From NCBI RefSeq assembly GCF_048268305.1, contig NZ_JBLWVT010000007.1, positions 186,001-250,000 of the forward strand: a DNA stretch of 64,000 bases, read 5' to 3'. A program made the translations under genes and the position numbers. Below are positions 16,013-24,634 of this stretch, one piece after another (positions within the stretch are counted from its first letter, which is position 1; every line of letters begins with the position of its first letter). Source of the DNA: Pseudodonghicola sp048268305 (lineage in GTDB: Bacteria; Pseudomonadota; Alphaproteobacteria; Rhodobacterales; Rhodobacteraceae). The notes below the pieces were generated by a model. It saw only the letters and a list, made by a program, of their open reading frames with translations, did no database searches and was not told the origin of the DNA.

Positions 16013-17785
16013 TCAGAACGGCCAGAAGATCAGCAGGGCCGGGATCGACACCGCGATCACCAATAGTTCGAGAGGCAGCCCCATGCGCCAGTAATCCCCG
16101 AAGCGATAGCCGCCGGGGCCAAGGATCAACGTGTTGTTCTTGTGCCCGATCGGCGTGAGAAAGGCGGAGGAGGCGGCGACCGCGACCGCCATCAGGAAGG
16201 GATCGGGCGAAACGCCCAGCGTCTGCGCCATCTGGATGCCCACCGGGGCCGCGACGATCGTGGTGGCGGTATTGTTCAGCACATCCGACAGCGTCATCGT
16301 CACCACCATCAGCACGGTCAGCACCGCCCAGGCCGGCCAGCCCCGCGTCAGCGTCACCAGCCCGTCGGCGATCAGCTTGGTGCCGCCCGAACTGTCGAGC
16401 GCGGCGCCGAGCGGGATCATCGACCCCAGCAGCACCACCACCGGCCATTCGACGTGATCGTAAAGCTCGCGCAGCGGCAGGATGCCGGTCAGCGCGTAGC
16501 CCATCACCACGATACCGAGGGCGACAGGCAGATAGATCAGCCCGACGCTCGCCGCCAGAACCGCCACCGAGAAAAGGCCGATCGCCAGCCAGACCTTTTC
16601 ATTGGCCGTCACGCTGAGCCCGCGTTCTGCCAGGGTCAGGCAGCCCAGCCAGTCGGTGACATCCGGCCCCCGGTCGCGCGGGCAAAGCAGCAGCAGGATA
16701 TCCCCGGGGCGCACCGGGGTCTTGCGCACCTCGCGGGTGATCCGCTCGCCACTGCGGGAAATCCCCATCAACACGGTGTTCTGCCGGCGGGCGAGACCGA
16801 TGCCCTGCGCCGACTTGCCGGCGATGCGGGCCGCTTCGGGCACCACCACTTCGATCAGATCCAGCCCTTCGCCCGCCGCCGTCAGCTTTTCCTGCCGGTC
16901 GGCGTCGGAGAAGGCGAGGTTCAGCGCGGCGCGGAATTCGTCCAGCGCCTCGGGCACCGCCTCCAGCACCAGCGTGTCGCCGGCCTCGAGCAGCGCGCTT
17001 GCCGCCCGGCCATAGCGGCGCTGGCCGCCGCGGATCAGCCCCAGGATCGCCACATCGGTCTTTTCGCCAGTCTCGTCCAGCTCGCCCAGGCGCTTGCCGA
17101 TCTGGGGCGAGCCCTCGGGCACCGTCAGCTCGGCGATATAGGGGGCCAGTTCGGCCGGGCCGCTGACCGAAGCGCCGCGGTCGGGGATCAGCCGCCAGCC
17201 CAGCGTCGCCACGAAGATCAGCCCTGCCAGCGCCGCGATACCGCCGACCGGGGCGAAATCGAACATGTGATAGGAGCTGCCAAGCGTCTGTTCGCGAATG
17301 GTGGCGATGACGATATTGGGCGGCGTGCCGATCAGCGTGACCATGCCGCCGAGAATGGTGGCGAAGCTCAAGGGCATCAGGGTGTAGGAGGCCGCGCGGC
17401 CGGCCTTGCGGGCGGTCTGGATATCGACCGGCATCAGCAGGGCCAGCGCCGCCACATTGTTCATGAAGGCCGAAAGCAGCGCGCCGATGCCGCCCATCAG
17501 GGCGATATGGGTGCCAAGCCCGCGCCGCGCGTCGACCAAGGTGCGGGTGATCAGATAGACCGCCCCCGACCGGGTCAGCCCGGCCGAGACGATCAGCACC
17601 AGCGCCACCACCAGCGTCGCCGGGTGGCCAAAGCCAGAGAAGGCGGCCTCGGTCGGCACCACGCCCAGCACCACCGCCGTCAGCAGCGCCGAGAAGGCGA
17701 TGATGTCATAGCGGATGCGGCCCCAGAGCAGCAACGCGAAGACCAGGGCGAAGATCACGAAGAGAAGGAGCTGATCGGTGCTCAT
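16013..17785 (-). CDS. SLC13/DASS-family permease with two RCK_C domains (2)
   Basis: This 590-residue inner-membrane transporter has the same architecture as the permease at 12.2-14.0 kb. It starts with helices carrying SAFMNNVAALALLMPV and LSFATILGGMVTLIGTPPN. Two RCK_C domains follow at about 215-290 (PEGSPQIGKRLGELDETGEKTD) and 300-380 (VPEAARIAGKSAQGIGLARRQ). The C-terminal helices have LSDVLNNTATTIVAAPVGIQMA and TPIGHKNNTLILGPGGYRF. The two proteins are clearly diverged, so this is not a recent duplication. Substrate is unknown; sulfate-type anions are known for some relatives. It converges on the TPM/membrane operon. Confidence 0.9.
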   Translation of the reverse strand: MSTDQLLLFVIFALVFALLLWGRIRYDIIAFSALLTAVVLGVVPTEAAFSGFGHPATLVVALVLIVSAGLTRSGAVYLITRTLVDARRGLGTHIALMGGIGALLSAFMNNVAALALLMPVDIQTARKAGRAASYTLMPLSFATILGGMVTLIGTPPNIVIATIREQTLGSSYHMFDFAPVGGIAALAGLIFVATLGWRLIPDRGASVSGPAELAPYIAELTVPEGSPQIGKRLGELDETGEKTDVAILGLIRGGQRRYGRAASALLEAGDTLVLEAVPEALDEFRAALNLAFSDADRQEKLTAAGEGLDLIEVVVPEAARIAGKSAQGIGLARRQNTVLMGISRSGERITREVRKTPVRPGDILLLLCPRDRGPDVTDWLGCLTLAERGLSVTANEKVWLAIGLFSVAVLAASVGLIYLPVALGIVVMGYALTGILPLRELYDHVEWPVVVLLGSMIPLGAALDSSGGTKLIADGLVTLTRGWPAWAVLTVLMVVTMTLSDVLNNTATTIVAAPVGIQMAQTLGVSPDPFLMAVAVAASSAFLTPIGHKNNTLILGPGGYRFGDYWRMGLPLELLVIAVSIPALLIFWPF

Positions 17786-17933
17786 TGTGCAAGCTTAGCG
17801 GCTGGGCGGCTCAGGGCAACTGTCAGGGTTGTGATCGGCGGAAACCCCGTGTTTTGCGGGGCGGGTTGATCAGGGGTGGGGCAAGCGGCTATATGACCGC
17901 CAATCCAGAAATCAGGACGAGGACGCACCCAAC

Positions 17934-18674
17934 ATGGCCGGGCATTCCAAATGGGCCAATATTCAGCATCGCAAGGGCCGCCAGGACGCGGTTCGCGCGA
18001 AGCTCTTCTCGAAATTCTCCAAGGAGATCACCGTCGCCGCCAAGATGGGCGACCCCGATCCCGACAAGAACCCGCGGCTGCGGCTTGCCATCAAGGAAGC
18101 CAAGAGCCAATCGATGCCCAAGGACAACATCGAACGCGCGATCAAGAAGGCCACCGGTGGCGAGGGCGACGATTACGAAGAAATCCGCTATGAGGGCTAT
18201 GGCCCGAACGGCGTGGCGGTGATCGTCGAGGCGATGACCGACAACCGCAACCGCACCGCGTCGAACGTGCGGTCGACCTTCACCAAGAACGGCGGCAACC
18301 TGGGTGAAACCGGTTCGGTCGGCTTCATGTTCGAACGCAAGGGCGAGATTACCTATCCCGCTTCGGTGGGCGACGTCGACGCGGTGATGGAAGCCGCCAT
18401 CGAGGCCGGCGCCGAGGATGTGGAAAGCTCGGACGAAGAACATGTGATCTGGTGCGCCGATACCGATCTGGCCGAGGTCTCCGCCGCGCTCGAGGCGACG
18501 CTGGGCGAAAGCGAGAGCACCAAGCTGGTGTGGAAGCCGACCACCACCACCGAGATGGACCTCGAGAGCATGCAGAAGCTGATGAAGCTGGTCGATGCGC
18601 TGGAAGACGACGATGACGTGCAGCGCGTCACCACCAACTTCGAAGCCTCGGACGAGGTGATGTCGCAGCTCTGA
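17934..18674 (+). CDS. YebC/PmpR-family protein
   Basis: This 246-residue cytoplasmic protein begins MAGHSKWANIQHRKGRQDA and contains EIRYEGYGPNGVAVIVEAMTDNRNRT and FTKNGGNLGETGSVGFMF, hallmark stretches of YebC. Members were described as transcription regulators (PmpR). More recent work on YebC-type proteins points to a role in translation of difficult proline-rich sequences, so a purely transcriptional role should not be assumed. It stands alone and a good intrinsic terminator follows. In many bacteria yebC is near ruvC; not here. Confidence 0.95.
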   Translation: MAGHSKWANIQHRKGRQDAVRAKLFSKFSKEITVAAKMGDPDPDKNPRLRLAIKEAKSQSMPKDNIERAIKKATGGEGDDYEEIRYEGYGPNGVAVIVEAMTDNRNRTASNVRSTFTKNGGNLGETGSVGFMFERKGEITYPASVGDVDAVMEAAIEAGAEDVESSDEEHVIWCADTDLAEVSAALEATLGESESTKLVWKPTTTTEMDLESMQKLMKLVDALEDDDDVQRVTTNFEASDEVMSQL

Positions 18675-18701
18675 TCGCCGCGTCTGCCCAAGACATCTTA
18701 G

Positions 18702-18729
18702 AAACGCCCGGCCGATCAGCCGGGCGTTT
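18702..18729 (+). terminator. Intrinsic terminator after the yebC-family gene
   Basis: AAACGCCCGGC (18702-18712) pairs perfectly with GCCGGGCGTTT (18719-18729) around a 6-base loop. The downstream arm ends in TTT. It lies 27 bases after the YebC stop and could also serve the convergent SDR gene. Confidence 0.85.
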
Positions 18730-18776
18730 GCCGTTTCAGGGGCGCCGCGCGCCGCGCTTCGGCAGAGAGGACCGGG

Positions 18777-19535
18777 TCAGAGCAATTGCCCGCCCGAGAC
18801 CTCGATCCGCTGCCCGGTCATCCACTGCAGATCGCCGGTCAGCAGGGCGGTCATCGCGCCGCCGATGTCATCCGGCACCCCGGCCCGGCCCATCGCCGTC
18901 ATCTGGGCGATATGGCGGTTGGCCTCGGGGTTGTCGCGCACCGTGCCGCCGGCGAAATCGGTCTCGATTGCCCCGGGGGCGATGGCGTTCACCGCGACGC
19001 CACGCGGGCCGAGTTCACGGGCGAGATAGCGGGTCAGAACCTCGATCCCGCCCTTCATCGCCGCATAGGCGGCGAAGCCCGGCAGAGCGAAGCGGGCCAA
19101 CCCCGACGAGACGTTCAGAATGCGCCCGCCATCGGTGATCATTGGCAGCAGAAGCTGGGTCAGGAAGAAGGGGCCGCGCAGGTGGATCGACATCATTTGG
19201 TCGAAATCGTCCTGGGTGGTCTCGGCGAAGGGCTTGTTGATGCCGGTGCCTGCGTTGTTGATCAGCACGTCGAAATCGCGCCGTCCCCAGGTCGTTTGCA
19301 GGCAGCCCGCCAGCCGGTCGGCGAAATCCGCGAAACCATCGGTGTCACGGGTGTCTAGCCTCAGGGCCACGGCGGTGCCGCCCGCCGCGGCGATCTCGGC
19401 CAGAACGGCGTCGGCGGCCTCGGCATTGCTGTTGTAGGTCAGCACAATGCCCAGGCCGGCGCGGGCCAGGTGAAGGGCGGCATTGCGGCCGAGCCCGCGG
19501 CTGCCGCCGGTGATGAGGGCGATCTTACCGGTCAT
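18777..19535 (-). CDS. Short-chain dehydrogenase/reductase, 3-ketoacyl-reductase type
   Basis: This 252-residue Rossmann enzyme has TGGSRGLG (the cofactor loop, 9-16), VLINNAGTG, the catalytic Ser in ILNVSSGLA, and YAAMK (Tyr-x-x-x-Lys). IAPGAIETDFAGG and the closing TGQRIEVSGGQLL are typical of FabG-like SDRs. It would reduce a ketone or oxidise an alcohol with NAD(P)H; substrate is unknown. It is divergent from an AraC_N-type regulator, a common pairing in which the regulator controls the SDR gene. Length is normal. Confidence 0.9.
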   Translation of the reverse strand: MTGKIALITGGSRGLGRNAALHLARAGLGIVLTYNSNAEAADAVLAEIAAAGGTAVALRLDTRDTDGFADFADRLAGCLQTTWGRRDFDVLINNAGTGINKPFAETTQDDFDQMMSIHLRGPFFLTQLLLPMITDGGRILNVSSGLARFALPGFAAYAAMKGGIEVLTRYLARELGPRGVAVNAIAPGAIETDFAGGTVRDNPEANRHIAQMTAMGRAGVPDDIGGAMTALLTGDLQWMTGQRIEVSGGQLL

Positions 19536-19711
19536 GGGGGAAACTCCGTCTCAGTGGTTCGATGCGGTCAATCTGGCAGCGGATCGCGATCCCCGCCTGC
19601 CTCATCCTCCGCCAGTCTTGCCCGATCCTCCGAAGCTCTGGCGCGGCGCGGGACGTGCGCCTATTGTCGGGGCCAGAAACGATGGAATTTCTGCACTCCC
19701 CCGAGGTTTCC

Positions 19712-20608
19712 AAGATGTCCAATCCTCCGCCTGATCCCGCCCTGGCTGCGCAGGTGATCGGTTTCGCGGACCGGCATGGCGCCGATCATCGCAGCTTTCC
19801 CACCGGGGTGGAGGGGCTGACGCTGGTGCGCACGCGGGCGCCGACGGTGCTGGTGGCGCAGGCCTATCACCCGCTGGTCTGTCTGGTGTTGCAGGGGCGC
19901 AAGGAAAGCTATCTGGGCCGCGAGCGGGTCGAATTCGCCGCCGGCAGTGCGGTGATCATCAGCCTCGATCTGCCGACCCGGGCGCGGGTGGTCGAGGCCT
20001 CGCCGCTCAGGCCTTATGTGGCTTTGGCGCTGGCGCTCGATCTCGATCTGGTGCGCCGCCTGGCGATGGAACTGGGGCCGGTGCCCGAGGCGGCGGAACC
20101 GCCGGCGCGCGCCATCGAACCGGGCCCGGTGGATGCGGCGCTGGTGGATGCGATGCGCCGGCTCTTCGCGCTGGTCGAGGCGCCGCAGGATCGGCCGGTG
20201 CTAGAGCCGATGATCGTGCGGGAGATCCACTATCGCCTGCTGGTCGCATCGCATGGCGGCATGTTGCGGCGGCTGGCGCAGCGCGACAGCCATGCCAGCC
20301 GCATCCATCGGGTGCTGGCCTGGATCCGGGGCGATTGCTCTGCCGCCTTCACGGTTGCCGAATTGGCGGCCTTGGCGGGGATGAGCCCGTCAAGCTTTCA
20401 CGACCATTTCCGCGCGGTGACCAACACCACGCCCGTGCAGTACATCAAGGACATGCGGCTGCTGGAGGCGCGTCAGCGGCTGCGCAGTGGCGGTGATCCG
20501 GTTTCGAGCGTGGCCTTTGCGGTCGGCTATGAAAGCCCGACCCAGTTCAGCCGGGAATACGCCCGCAAGTTCGGGGTGCCGCCGCGCGCCGACCGCGACG
20601 CGGCCTGA
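19712..20608 (+). CDS. AraC-family regulator with AraC_N domain
   Basis: This 298-residue protein has the AraC_N sensor domain at about 20-175: LTLVRTRAPTVLVAQAYHPLVCLVLQGRKESYLGRE, then SLDLPTRARVVEASPLRPYVALAL. A C-terminal double helix-turn-helix follows (TVAELAALAGMSPSSFHDHFRAVTNTTPVQYIKDMRLLEARQRL; VAFAVGYESPTQFSREYARKFG). I chose ATG 19712, with GAGG eight bases upstream; ATG 19682 would add ten residues. It is divergent from the SDR gene and likely regulates it. The effector is unknown. Confidence 0.9.
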   Translation, partial: KMSNPPPDPALAAQVIGFADRHGADHRSFPTGVEGLTLVRTRAPTVLVAQAYHPLVCLVLQGRKESYLGRERVEFAAGSAVIISLDLPTRARVVEASPLRPYVALALALDLDLVRRLAMELGPVPEAAEPPARAIEPGPVDAALVDAMRRLFALVEAPQDRPVLEPMIVREIHYRLLVASHGGMLRRLAQRDSHASRIHRVLAWIRGDCSAAFTVAELAALAGMSPSSFHDHFRAVTNTTPVQYIKDMRLLEARQRLRSGGDPVSSVAFAVGYESPTQFSREYARKFGVPPRADRDAA

Positions 20609-20610
20609 GG

Positions 20611-21303
20611 TCAGTCGAAGAAACTGGCGATCTCCGCCAGCGGTTTCTTGATCTTGGCGACGGCCGGCACCGTGGCCTTGGCCGCGGGATGTCCCACGGC
20701 GATGATCATCGTGGGTTTTTCCGAGGCCGGCCGCCCCAGCGCAGCGTTGAGGAATTTCATCGGGTTGGGCGTATGGGTCAGCGTGGCGAGGCCGGCGGTA
20801 TGGAGCGCCGCCAGCAGGAAGCCAGTGGCGATATTGACGCTTTCGGGAACGTAATAGTTCTTGTAGCGGCTGCCGTCCTCGAACTCTCCCCAGCGTTGGG
20901 CGAAGACGACGATCAGCCAGGGGGCGATGGTCAGATGCGGTTTTTCCGCCGTGGTGCCGATCGGCTCCAGCGCGCGGATCCACTCGTCGCCGGCACCACC
21001 GGCGTAAAAGTGGCGCTCCTCCTCCTCGGCCTCGTCGCGGATGCGGGCCTTGAGCGCCGGATCGGCCACGGCGGCGAAATGCCAGGGCTGGTGGTTGGCC
21101 CCCGAGGGGGCGGTGCCGGCGGTGCGGAGGCAGCTTTCGATGATCGCGCGCGGCACCGGCCGGTCGGAATAGTCGCGCACCGTGTGGCGGCGGCGCATCT
21201 GGTCGTAAAAGGCCTCTGCCGCCATCAACATCTCTTCGTCCTTCATCCGGGCGCGGTCCGGCAGCGGGATCGCGTCGTACCTGAGGCTGTCTTTCGAAAT
21301 CAT
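20611..21303 (-). CDS. Nitroreductase-family flavoprotein
   Basis: This 230-residue FMN-dependent enzyme has the FMN phosphate region RRRHTVRDYSDRPVP, the loop TAGTAPSGANHQPWHFAAV, and the C-terminal TPNPMKFLNAALGRPASEKP. The pattern is nearest to the iodotyrosine deiodinase/BluB-like branch of nitroreductases. Reaction in this organism is not known. Its ATG overlaps the stop of the upstream ArgP-type regulator (ATGA), so the two are cotranscribed. That is an unusual neighbour for a lysE/argP locus. Length is complete. Confidence 0.87.
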   Translation of the reverse strand: MISKDSLRYDAIPLPDRARMKDEEMLMAAEAFYDQMRRRHTVRDYSDRPVPRAIIESCLRTAGTAPSGANHQPWHFAAVADPALKARIRDEAEEEERHFYAGGAGDEWIRALEPIGTTAEKPHLTIAPWLIVVFAQRWGEFEDGSRYKNYYVPESVNIATGFLLAALHTAGLATLTHTPNPMKFLNAALGRPASEKPTMIIAVGHPAAKATVPAVAKIKKPLAEIASFFD

Positions 21304-22208
21304 TCCTGTCCTCCCTTGTTCTTTGCCGGCGGGATCAGCGCCGCGCCGGCGGCGGTGCGCACCGCGCGGGTCAGTGGGCACAGCGCCGGGGCCATCACCC
21401 GGCTGACCTGCCAGCTGAGCCCCACGTCGAGCGGCCGGTCGGGCAAGACTGGCACAAGACGGCCCTGGCGCAAGTGCTCTTCCACCAGAGGTGCCGGGTT
21501 CATCCCCCAGCCGAGCCCGGCCAGCGCCGCATCGACGAAGGCGGTGGTCGAGGGCAGATAATGCGCCGGCGGGCTCAGGCGGCGGTGGGTGACGGCCTCG
21601 ATCCATTGGCGTTGCAGCCGGTCCTTGGCGTTGAAGATCATGCAGGGCGCGCGCGCCAGCGCCTCCGCCGTGACCCCGGTCTTGAACCAGCGGGCCATGA
21701 AGGCGGGGCTGGCGGTGGCGAGATAGCGCAGCGATCCGAGCGGATGGGCATCGCAGCCCGTCACCGGTTGGTCATGCGCTGAAACCGCTGCGCTGACGGC
21801 GCCGCGCTTGAGCCAGTCGGCGCTGTGGTCCTGATCGTCGATCACCAGGTCGAACAGCAGATCGGGAACCGCGGCCATTGCCGGCACGAACCAGGTGGCG
21901 AGGCTGTCGGCATTGACGGCGAGCTTCAGTCGCGCCGCCCCGGGCCGGGGATCGAGCGCCAGATCGCGCGACAGCTGCGCCTCGAGAAGCCCGACATCCT
22001 CGGCATGTTTGGCGATCCGTGCACCCGTCGGCGTGGTGGTGCAGGGGCTGCCGCGCTGAACCAATGCGGCGCCCACCCGGTCCTCAAGCGCCTTGATCCG
22101 TTGCGACACCGCCGAGGGGGTGACGCCCAGATCGGCAGCGGCACCGTCAAAGCTGCCCTGCCGCAGCACGGCGGCGAGAGCGGCGAGCTGGGGGGCATCG
22201 AACCGCAT
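21300..22208 (-). CDS. argP: LysR-family regulator, ArgP/LysG type
   Basis: This 302-residue regulator starts MRFDAPQLAALAAVLRQGSF and has the LysR helix-turn-helix (LGVTPSAVSQRIKALEDRVGAALVQR). The substrate-binding domain continues to the end. PTGARIAKHAEDVGLLE and FNAKDRLQRQWIEAV are typical of ArgP/LysG, which senses lysine or arginine and switches on the exporter. It is divergent from lysE over 88 bases, the standard arrangement. I chose the ATG at 22208; the longer frame adds 48 atypical residues that cross the shared promoter. Confidence 0.9.
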   Translation of the reverse strand: MRFDAPQLAALAAVLRQGSFDGAAADLGVTPSAVSQRIKALEDRVGAALVQRGSPCTTTPTGARIAKHAEDVGLLEAQLSRDLALDPRPGAARLKLAVNADSLATWFVPAMAAVPDLLFDLVIDDQDHSADWLKRGAVSAAVSAHDQPVTGCDAHPLGSLRYLATASPAFMARWFKTGVTAEALARAPCMIFNAKDRLQRQWIEAVTHRRLSPPAHYLPSTTAFVDAALAGLGWGMNPAPLVEEHLRQGRLVPVLPDRPLDVGLSWQVSRVMAPALCPLTRAVRTAAGAALIPPAKNKGGQE

Positions 22209-22216
22209 TAGAGTTC

Positions 22217-22250
22217 CTAATCTGAAGTAAGTATCTTTAACTGGATTAAG
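22217..22250. promoter_or_regulatory. Candidate ArgP/LysG binding region in the argP-lysE promoter
   Basis: This is an AT-rich island in otherwise GC-rich DNA between the divergent genes. CTAATC (22217-22222) and GATTAAG (22244-22250) are inverted copies over TAATC/GATTA with a 21-base spacer. The position suits a LysR-type tetramer covering both promoters. I infer the role from position and symmetry only. Confidence 0.45.
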
Positions 22251-22296
22251 TTCGGTGAGGCCTCTAGTCAAATCCTGACTGAAGGAGAGACAGCCG

Positions 22297-22896
22297 ATGC
22301 CATCCGCCATCCTGCCGGGCTTTGCCCTAGGGCTCAGCCTGATCGTTGCCATCGGGGCGCAGAACGCCTTTGTCCTGCGTCAGGGGCTGCGGCGCGACCA
22401 TGTCCTGGCGGTGGTGCTGACCTGTGCGCTGTCGGACGCGGTGCTGATCGCGGCCGGCGTCTCGGGAATGGGGACGCTTGCCGCACTGGTGCCCTGGTTC
22501 GAACCGGCGATGCGCTATGGCGGGGCCGCCTTCCTGATCGCCTATGGCGCGCGCAACCTGTTGGCAGCAGCGCGTGGCGGGGCGGCGATGCAGGCGGCGG
22601 GGCAGGCGGGGCAGGGGCGCGCGGCGGCGCTGCTGACCTGCCTGGCGCTGACCTGGCTCAACCCGCATGTCTATCTCGATACCGTGGTGCTGATCGGCTC
22701 GGTCTCGGCGCAATATGATGATCGGCTGGGATTTGCCCTGGGCGCGATGGCGGCGAGCTTTGCCTTTTTCTTCACCCTGGGGTTCGGCGCGCGGCTGATC
22801 GCCCCCTGGCTGGCACGGCCCGGTGCCTGGCGGCTGCTGGATGCCGGTCTGGCCCTGGTGATGTGGGCTGTCGCCCTGCGACTAATTGTCATGTGA
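22297..22896 (+). CDS. lysE: LysE/ArgO-family amino-acid exporter
   Basis: This 199-residue inner-membrane protein has about six helices and the family opening PGFALGLSLIVAIGAQNAFVLRQGL. It also has LTCALSDAVLIAAGVSGMG and LTWLNPHVYLDTVVLIGS, both diagnostic of LysE/ArgO. It exports lysine and/or arginine, and often the analogue canavanine, driven by the proton gradient. The divergent ArgP-type regulator would induce it. Length is normal. The choice between lysine and arginine cannot be made from sequence. Confidence 0.92.
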   Translation: MPSAILPGFALGLSLIVAIGAQNAFVLRQGLRRDHVLAVVLTCALSDAVLIAAGVSGMGTLAALVPWFEPAMRYGGAAFLIAYGARNLLAAARGGAAMQAAGQAGQGRAAALLTCLALTWLNPHVYLDTVVLIGSVSAQYDDRLGFALGAMAASFAFFFTLGFGARLIAPWLARPGAWRLLDAGLALVMWAVALRLIVM

Positions 22897-22936
22897 AGTC
22901 TTGTCTGGCCTCACGAATGGGTGTTCAACCTCAGGC

Positions 22937-23854
22937 ATGACACAGCCTAAAGTCGCTCCTTCGCCGGCCCATCCGCTGGCCGGTGTCCTCTGGATGCTTG
23001 CCGCCGGTCTGAGCTTTGTGGTCATGACCGCGTTGGTCAAATCGCTGGGGCACCGCATCCCGGCGCAGCAGGCGGCCTTTCTGCGCTATGTCATGGGGCT
23101 GGTCTTCGTGCTGCCGATGCTGCGGCCGATCCTTGAGACCCGCTTCACCGCGCGGCGGATCGGGCTTTTCGCCCTGCGCGGCATGTTGCATGCCGCCGGC
23201 GTGATGCTGTGGTTCTTCGCGATGACACGGATCCCGCTGGCCGAGCTGACGGCGCTGAACTATTTGTCGCCGATCTTCGTGACCATCGGTGCGGCGCTGT
23301 TTCTGGGCGAGCATCTGGCGATCCGGCGGATCGCGGCGATCAGCGTGGCGCTGATCGGTGCCGTGGTGATCCTGCGCCCCGGGTTCCGCGAACTTGAGCC
23401 GGGGCATATCGCGATGCTGGTGGCGGCGACGATCTTCAGCTTCTCCTACCTGCTGGCCAAGGTGTTGGCGGATGAGGTGAGCCCGGTGGTGGTGGTGTCG
23501 ATGCTGTCGGTCTGGGTGGCGATCGGGTTGACGCCCTTCGCCATAGCGGTCTGGGTGCGCCCGACGCCTTATGAGCTGGCGATGCTGTTCGGTGTTGCCT
23601 GTTTCGCCACCGCGGGCCATCTGATGATGACGTTTGCGCTGCGCGCGGCGCCGCTGACGGTGACCCAGCCGGTGACGTTCCTGCAATTGGTCTGGGCAAC
23701 GCTGATGGGATATCTGCTGTTTCACGAAAGCGTCGACATGTGGGTATTGATCGGCGCCGGGCTGATCCTTGGGGCGATCAGCTTTATCACCTGGCGCGAA
23801 GCCGTGGTGCGCCGGCGCGGCATCACCCCGCCATCTCCTGCCACCAAGGTCTGA
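22937..23854 (+). CDS. DMT-superfamily transporter (EamA)
   Basis: This 305-residue protein has ten hydrophobic segments in two EamA repeats, about 17-145 and 160-290. Typical stretches are ALRGMLHAAGVMLWFFAMTRIPLAELTALNYLSPIFVT in the first repeat and LTVTQPVTFLQLVWATLMGYLLF in the second. Members are drug/metabolite exporters of the inner membrane. I chose ATG 22937; the preceding in-frame ATG at 22886 lies inside lysE. Forty bases separate it from lysE, so cotranscription is possible. Substrate is unknown. Confidence 0.9.
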   Translation: MTQPKVAPSPAHPLAGVLWMLAAGLSFVVMTALVKSLGHRIPAQQAAFLRYVMGLVFVLPMLRPILETRFTARRIGLFALRGMLHAAGVMLWFFAMTRIPLAELTALNYLSPIFVTIGAALFLGEHLAIRRIAAISVALIGAVVILRPGFRELEPGHIAMLVAATIFSFSYLLAKVLADEVSPVVVVSMLSVWVAIGLTPFAIAVWVRPTPYELAMLFGVACFATAGHLMMTFALRAAPLTVTQPVTFLQLVWATLMGYLLFHESVDMWVLIGAGLILGAISFITWREAVVRRRGITPPSPATKV

Positions 23855-23870
23855 CCTGCCAATCTGGCAA

Positions 23871-23902
23871 GGCCGGGCTGCACTCCTGGCCGGGCCTTCT
23901 TG
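23871..23902 (+). terminator. Probable terminator after the DMT gene
   Basis: AAGGCCGGG near 23874 and CCGGGCCTT near 23892 form a GC-rich hairpin with a slightly asymmetric stem, followed by CTTGATT. It lies 20 bases after the DMT stop and just ahead of the palindrome upstream of betI. Confidence 0.5.
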
Positions 23903-23916
23903 ATTGACGGGTCAGT
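23903..23916. promoter_or_regulatory. Palindrome upstream of betI, candidate autoregulatory operator
   Basis: ATTGACGGGTCAGT is symmetric in TGAC..GTCA with matching outer A/T positions. It ends 45 bases before the betI GTG. TetR-family repressors usually bind such a site at their own promoter. No bet structural gene is present nearby, so autoregulation is the likely local use. Confidence 0.45.
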
Positions 23917-23961
23917 CGGTAAGCCTTAGCCTCGGTCGGCCAAGTCAGAAAGGGTGAACCC

Positions 23962-24537
23962 GTGCCGAAGCTGGGAATGGAACCGATCCGCCGCGAGGCG
24001 CTGGTGCGTGCCACCATCGCCGAATTGGGGGCCGCCGGGACGCTGGATGTGACCGTCAGCCAGATTGCCCGTCGTGCCGGGGTCTCCAGCGCGCTGGCGC
24101 ACCACTATTTCGGCGGCAAGGATCAGATCTTTCTGGCCGCGATGCGCCGGATTCTCACCGATTTCGGTGCCGAGGTGCGACGCGAATTGCGGGTGGCTCG
24201 ACCGCAGGCACGCGCCAAGGCGATCGTGCGGGCCTGCTTCGCCGGGTCAAGCTTCACCCCCGAGGCGGTCGGGGCTTGGATGTGCTTTTACGTCATGGCC
24301 CAGACCAATGCCCAGGCGCTCAGGCTCTGGCAGATTTATCATCTGCGGCTGCGGTCGAACCTGATTCATGCCCTGCGCCCGGTCTGTTCGGCGCCCGAGG
24401 CGGCCGCCGATACGCTGGGGGCGCTGATCGACGGTCTGTATATCCGCGCCGCGCTCGATCCCGGGCTCAGCCCGGCGCAGGCGGAGCGCCAGGCGCTGAC
24501 CGTGCTTGAGACGCTGTGCCGGGGCAAGCAGGCCTGA
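23962..24537 (+). CDS. betI: TetR-family repressor BetI
   Basis: This 191-residue regulator begins (GTG start) with MPKLGMEPIRREALVRATI and has the TetR helix-turn-helix VTVSQIARRAGVSSALAHHYFGGKDQIFLAAMR (residues 31-63). The FTPEAVGAWMCFYVMAQTN stretch and the C-terminal helices match BetI, the choline-responsive repressor of glycine-betaine synthesis. The betA/betB/betT genes it normally controls are not in the window, so it acts at a distance or has taken other targets. The palindrome at 23903-23916 is a candidate operator. Confidence 0.85.
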   Translation: MPKLGMEPIRREALVRATIAELGAAGTLDVTVSQIARRAGVSSALAHHYFGGKDQIFLAAMRRILTDFGAEVRRELRVARPQARAKAIVRACFAGSSFTPEAVGAWMCFYVMAQTNAQALRLWQIYHLRLRSNLIHALRPVCSAPEAAADTLGALIDGLYIRAALDPGLSPAQAERQALTVLETLCRGKQA

Positions 24538-24634
24538 GGCCTAAAGGTCGGACGCGGGCTTGATCGGTGTCAATGTCATGGACTTTGCCGATCCATAGGG
24601 TATAGCGACACCGACTGTTGGAAGGAGCGAACAG

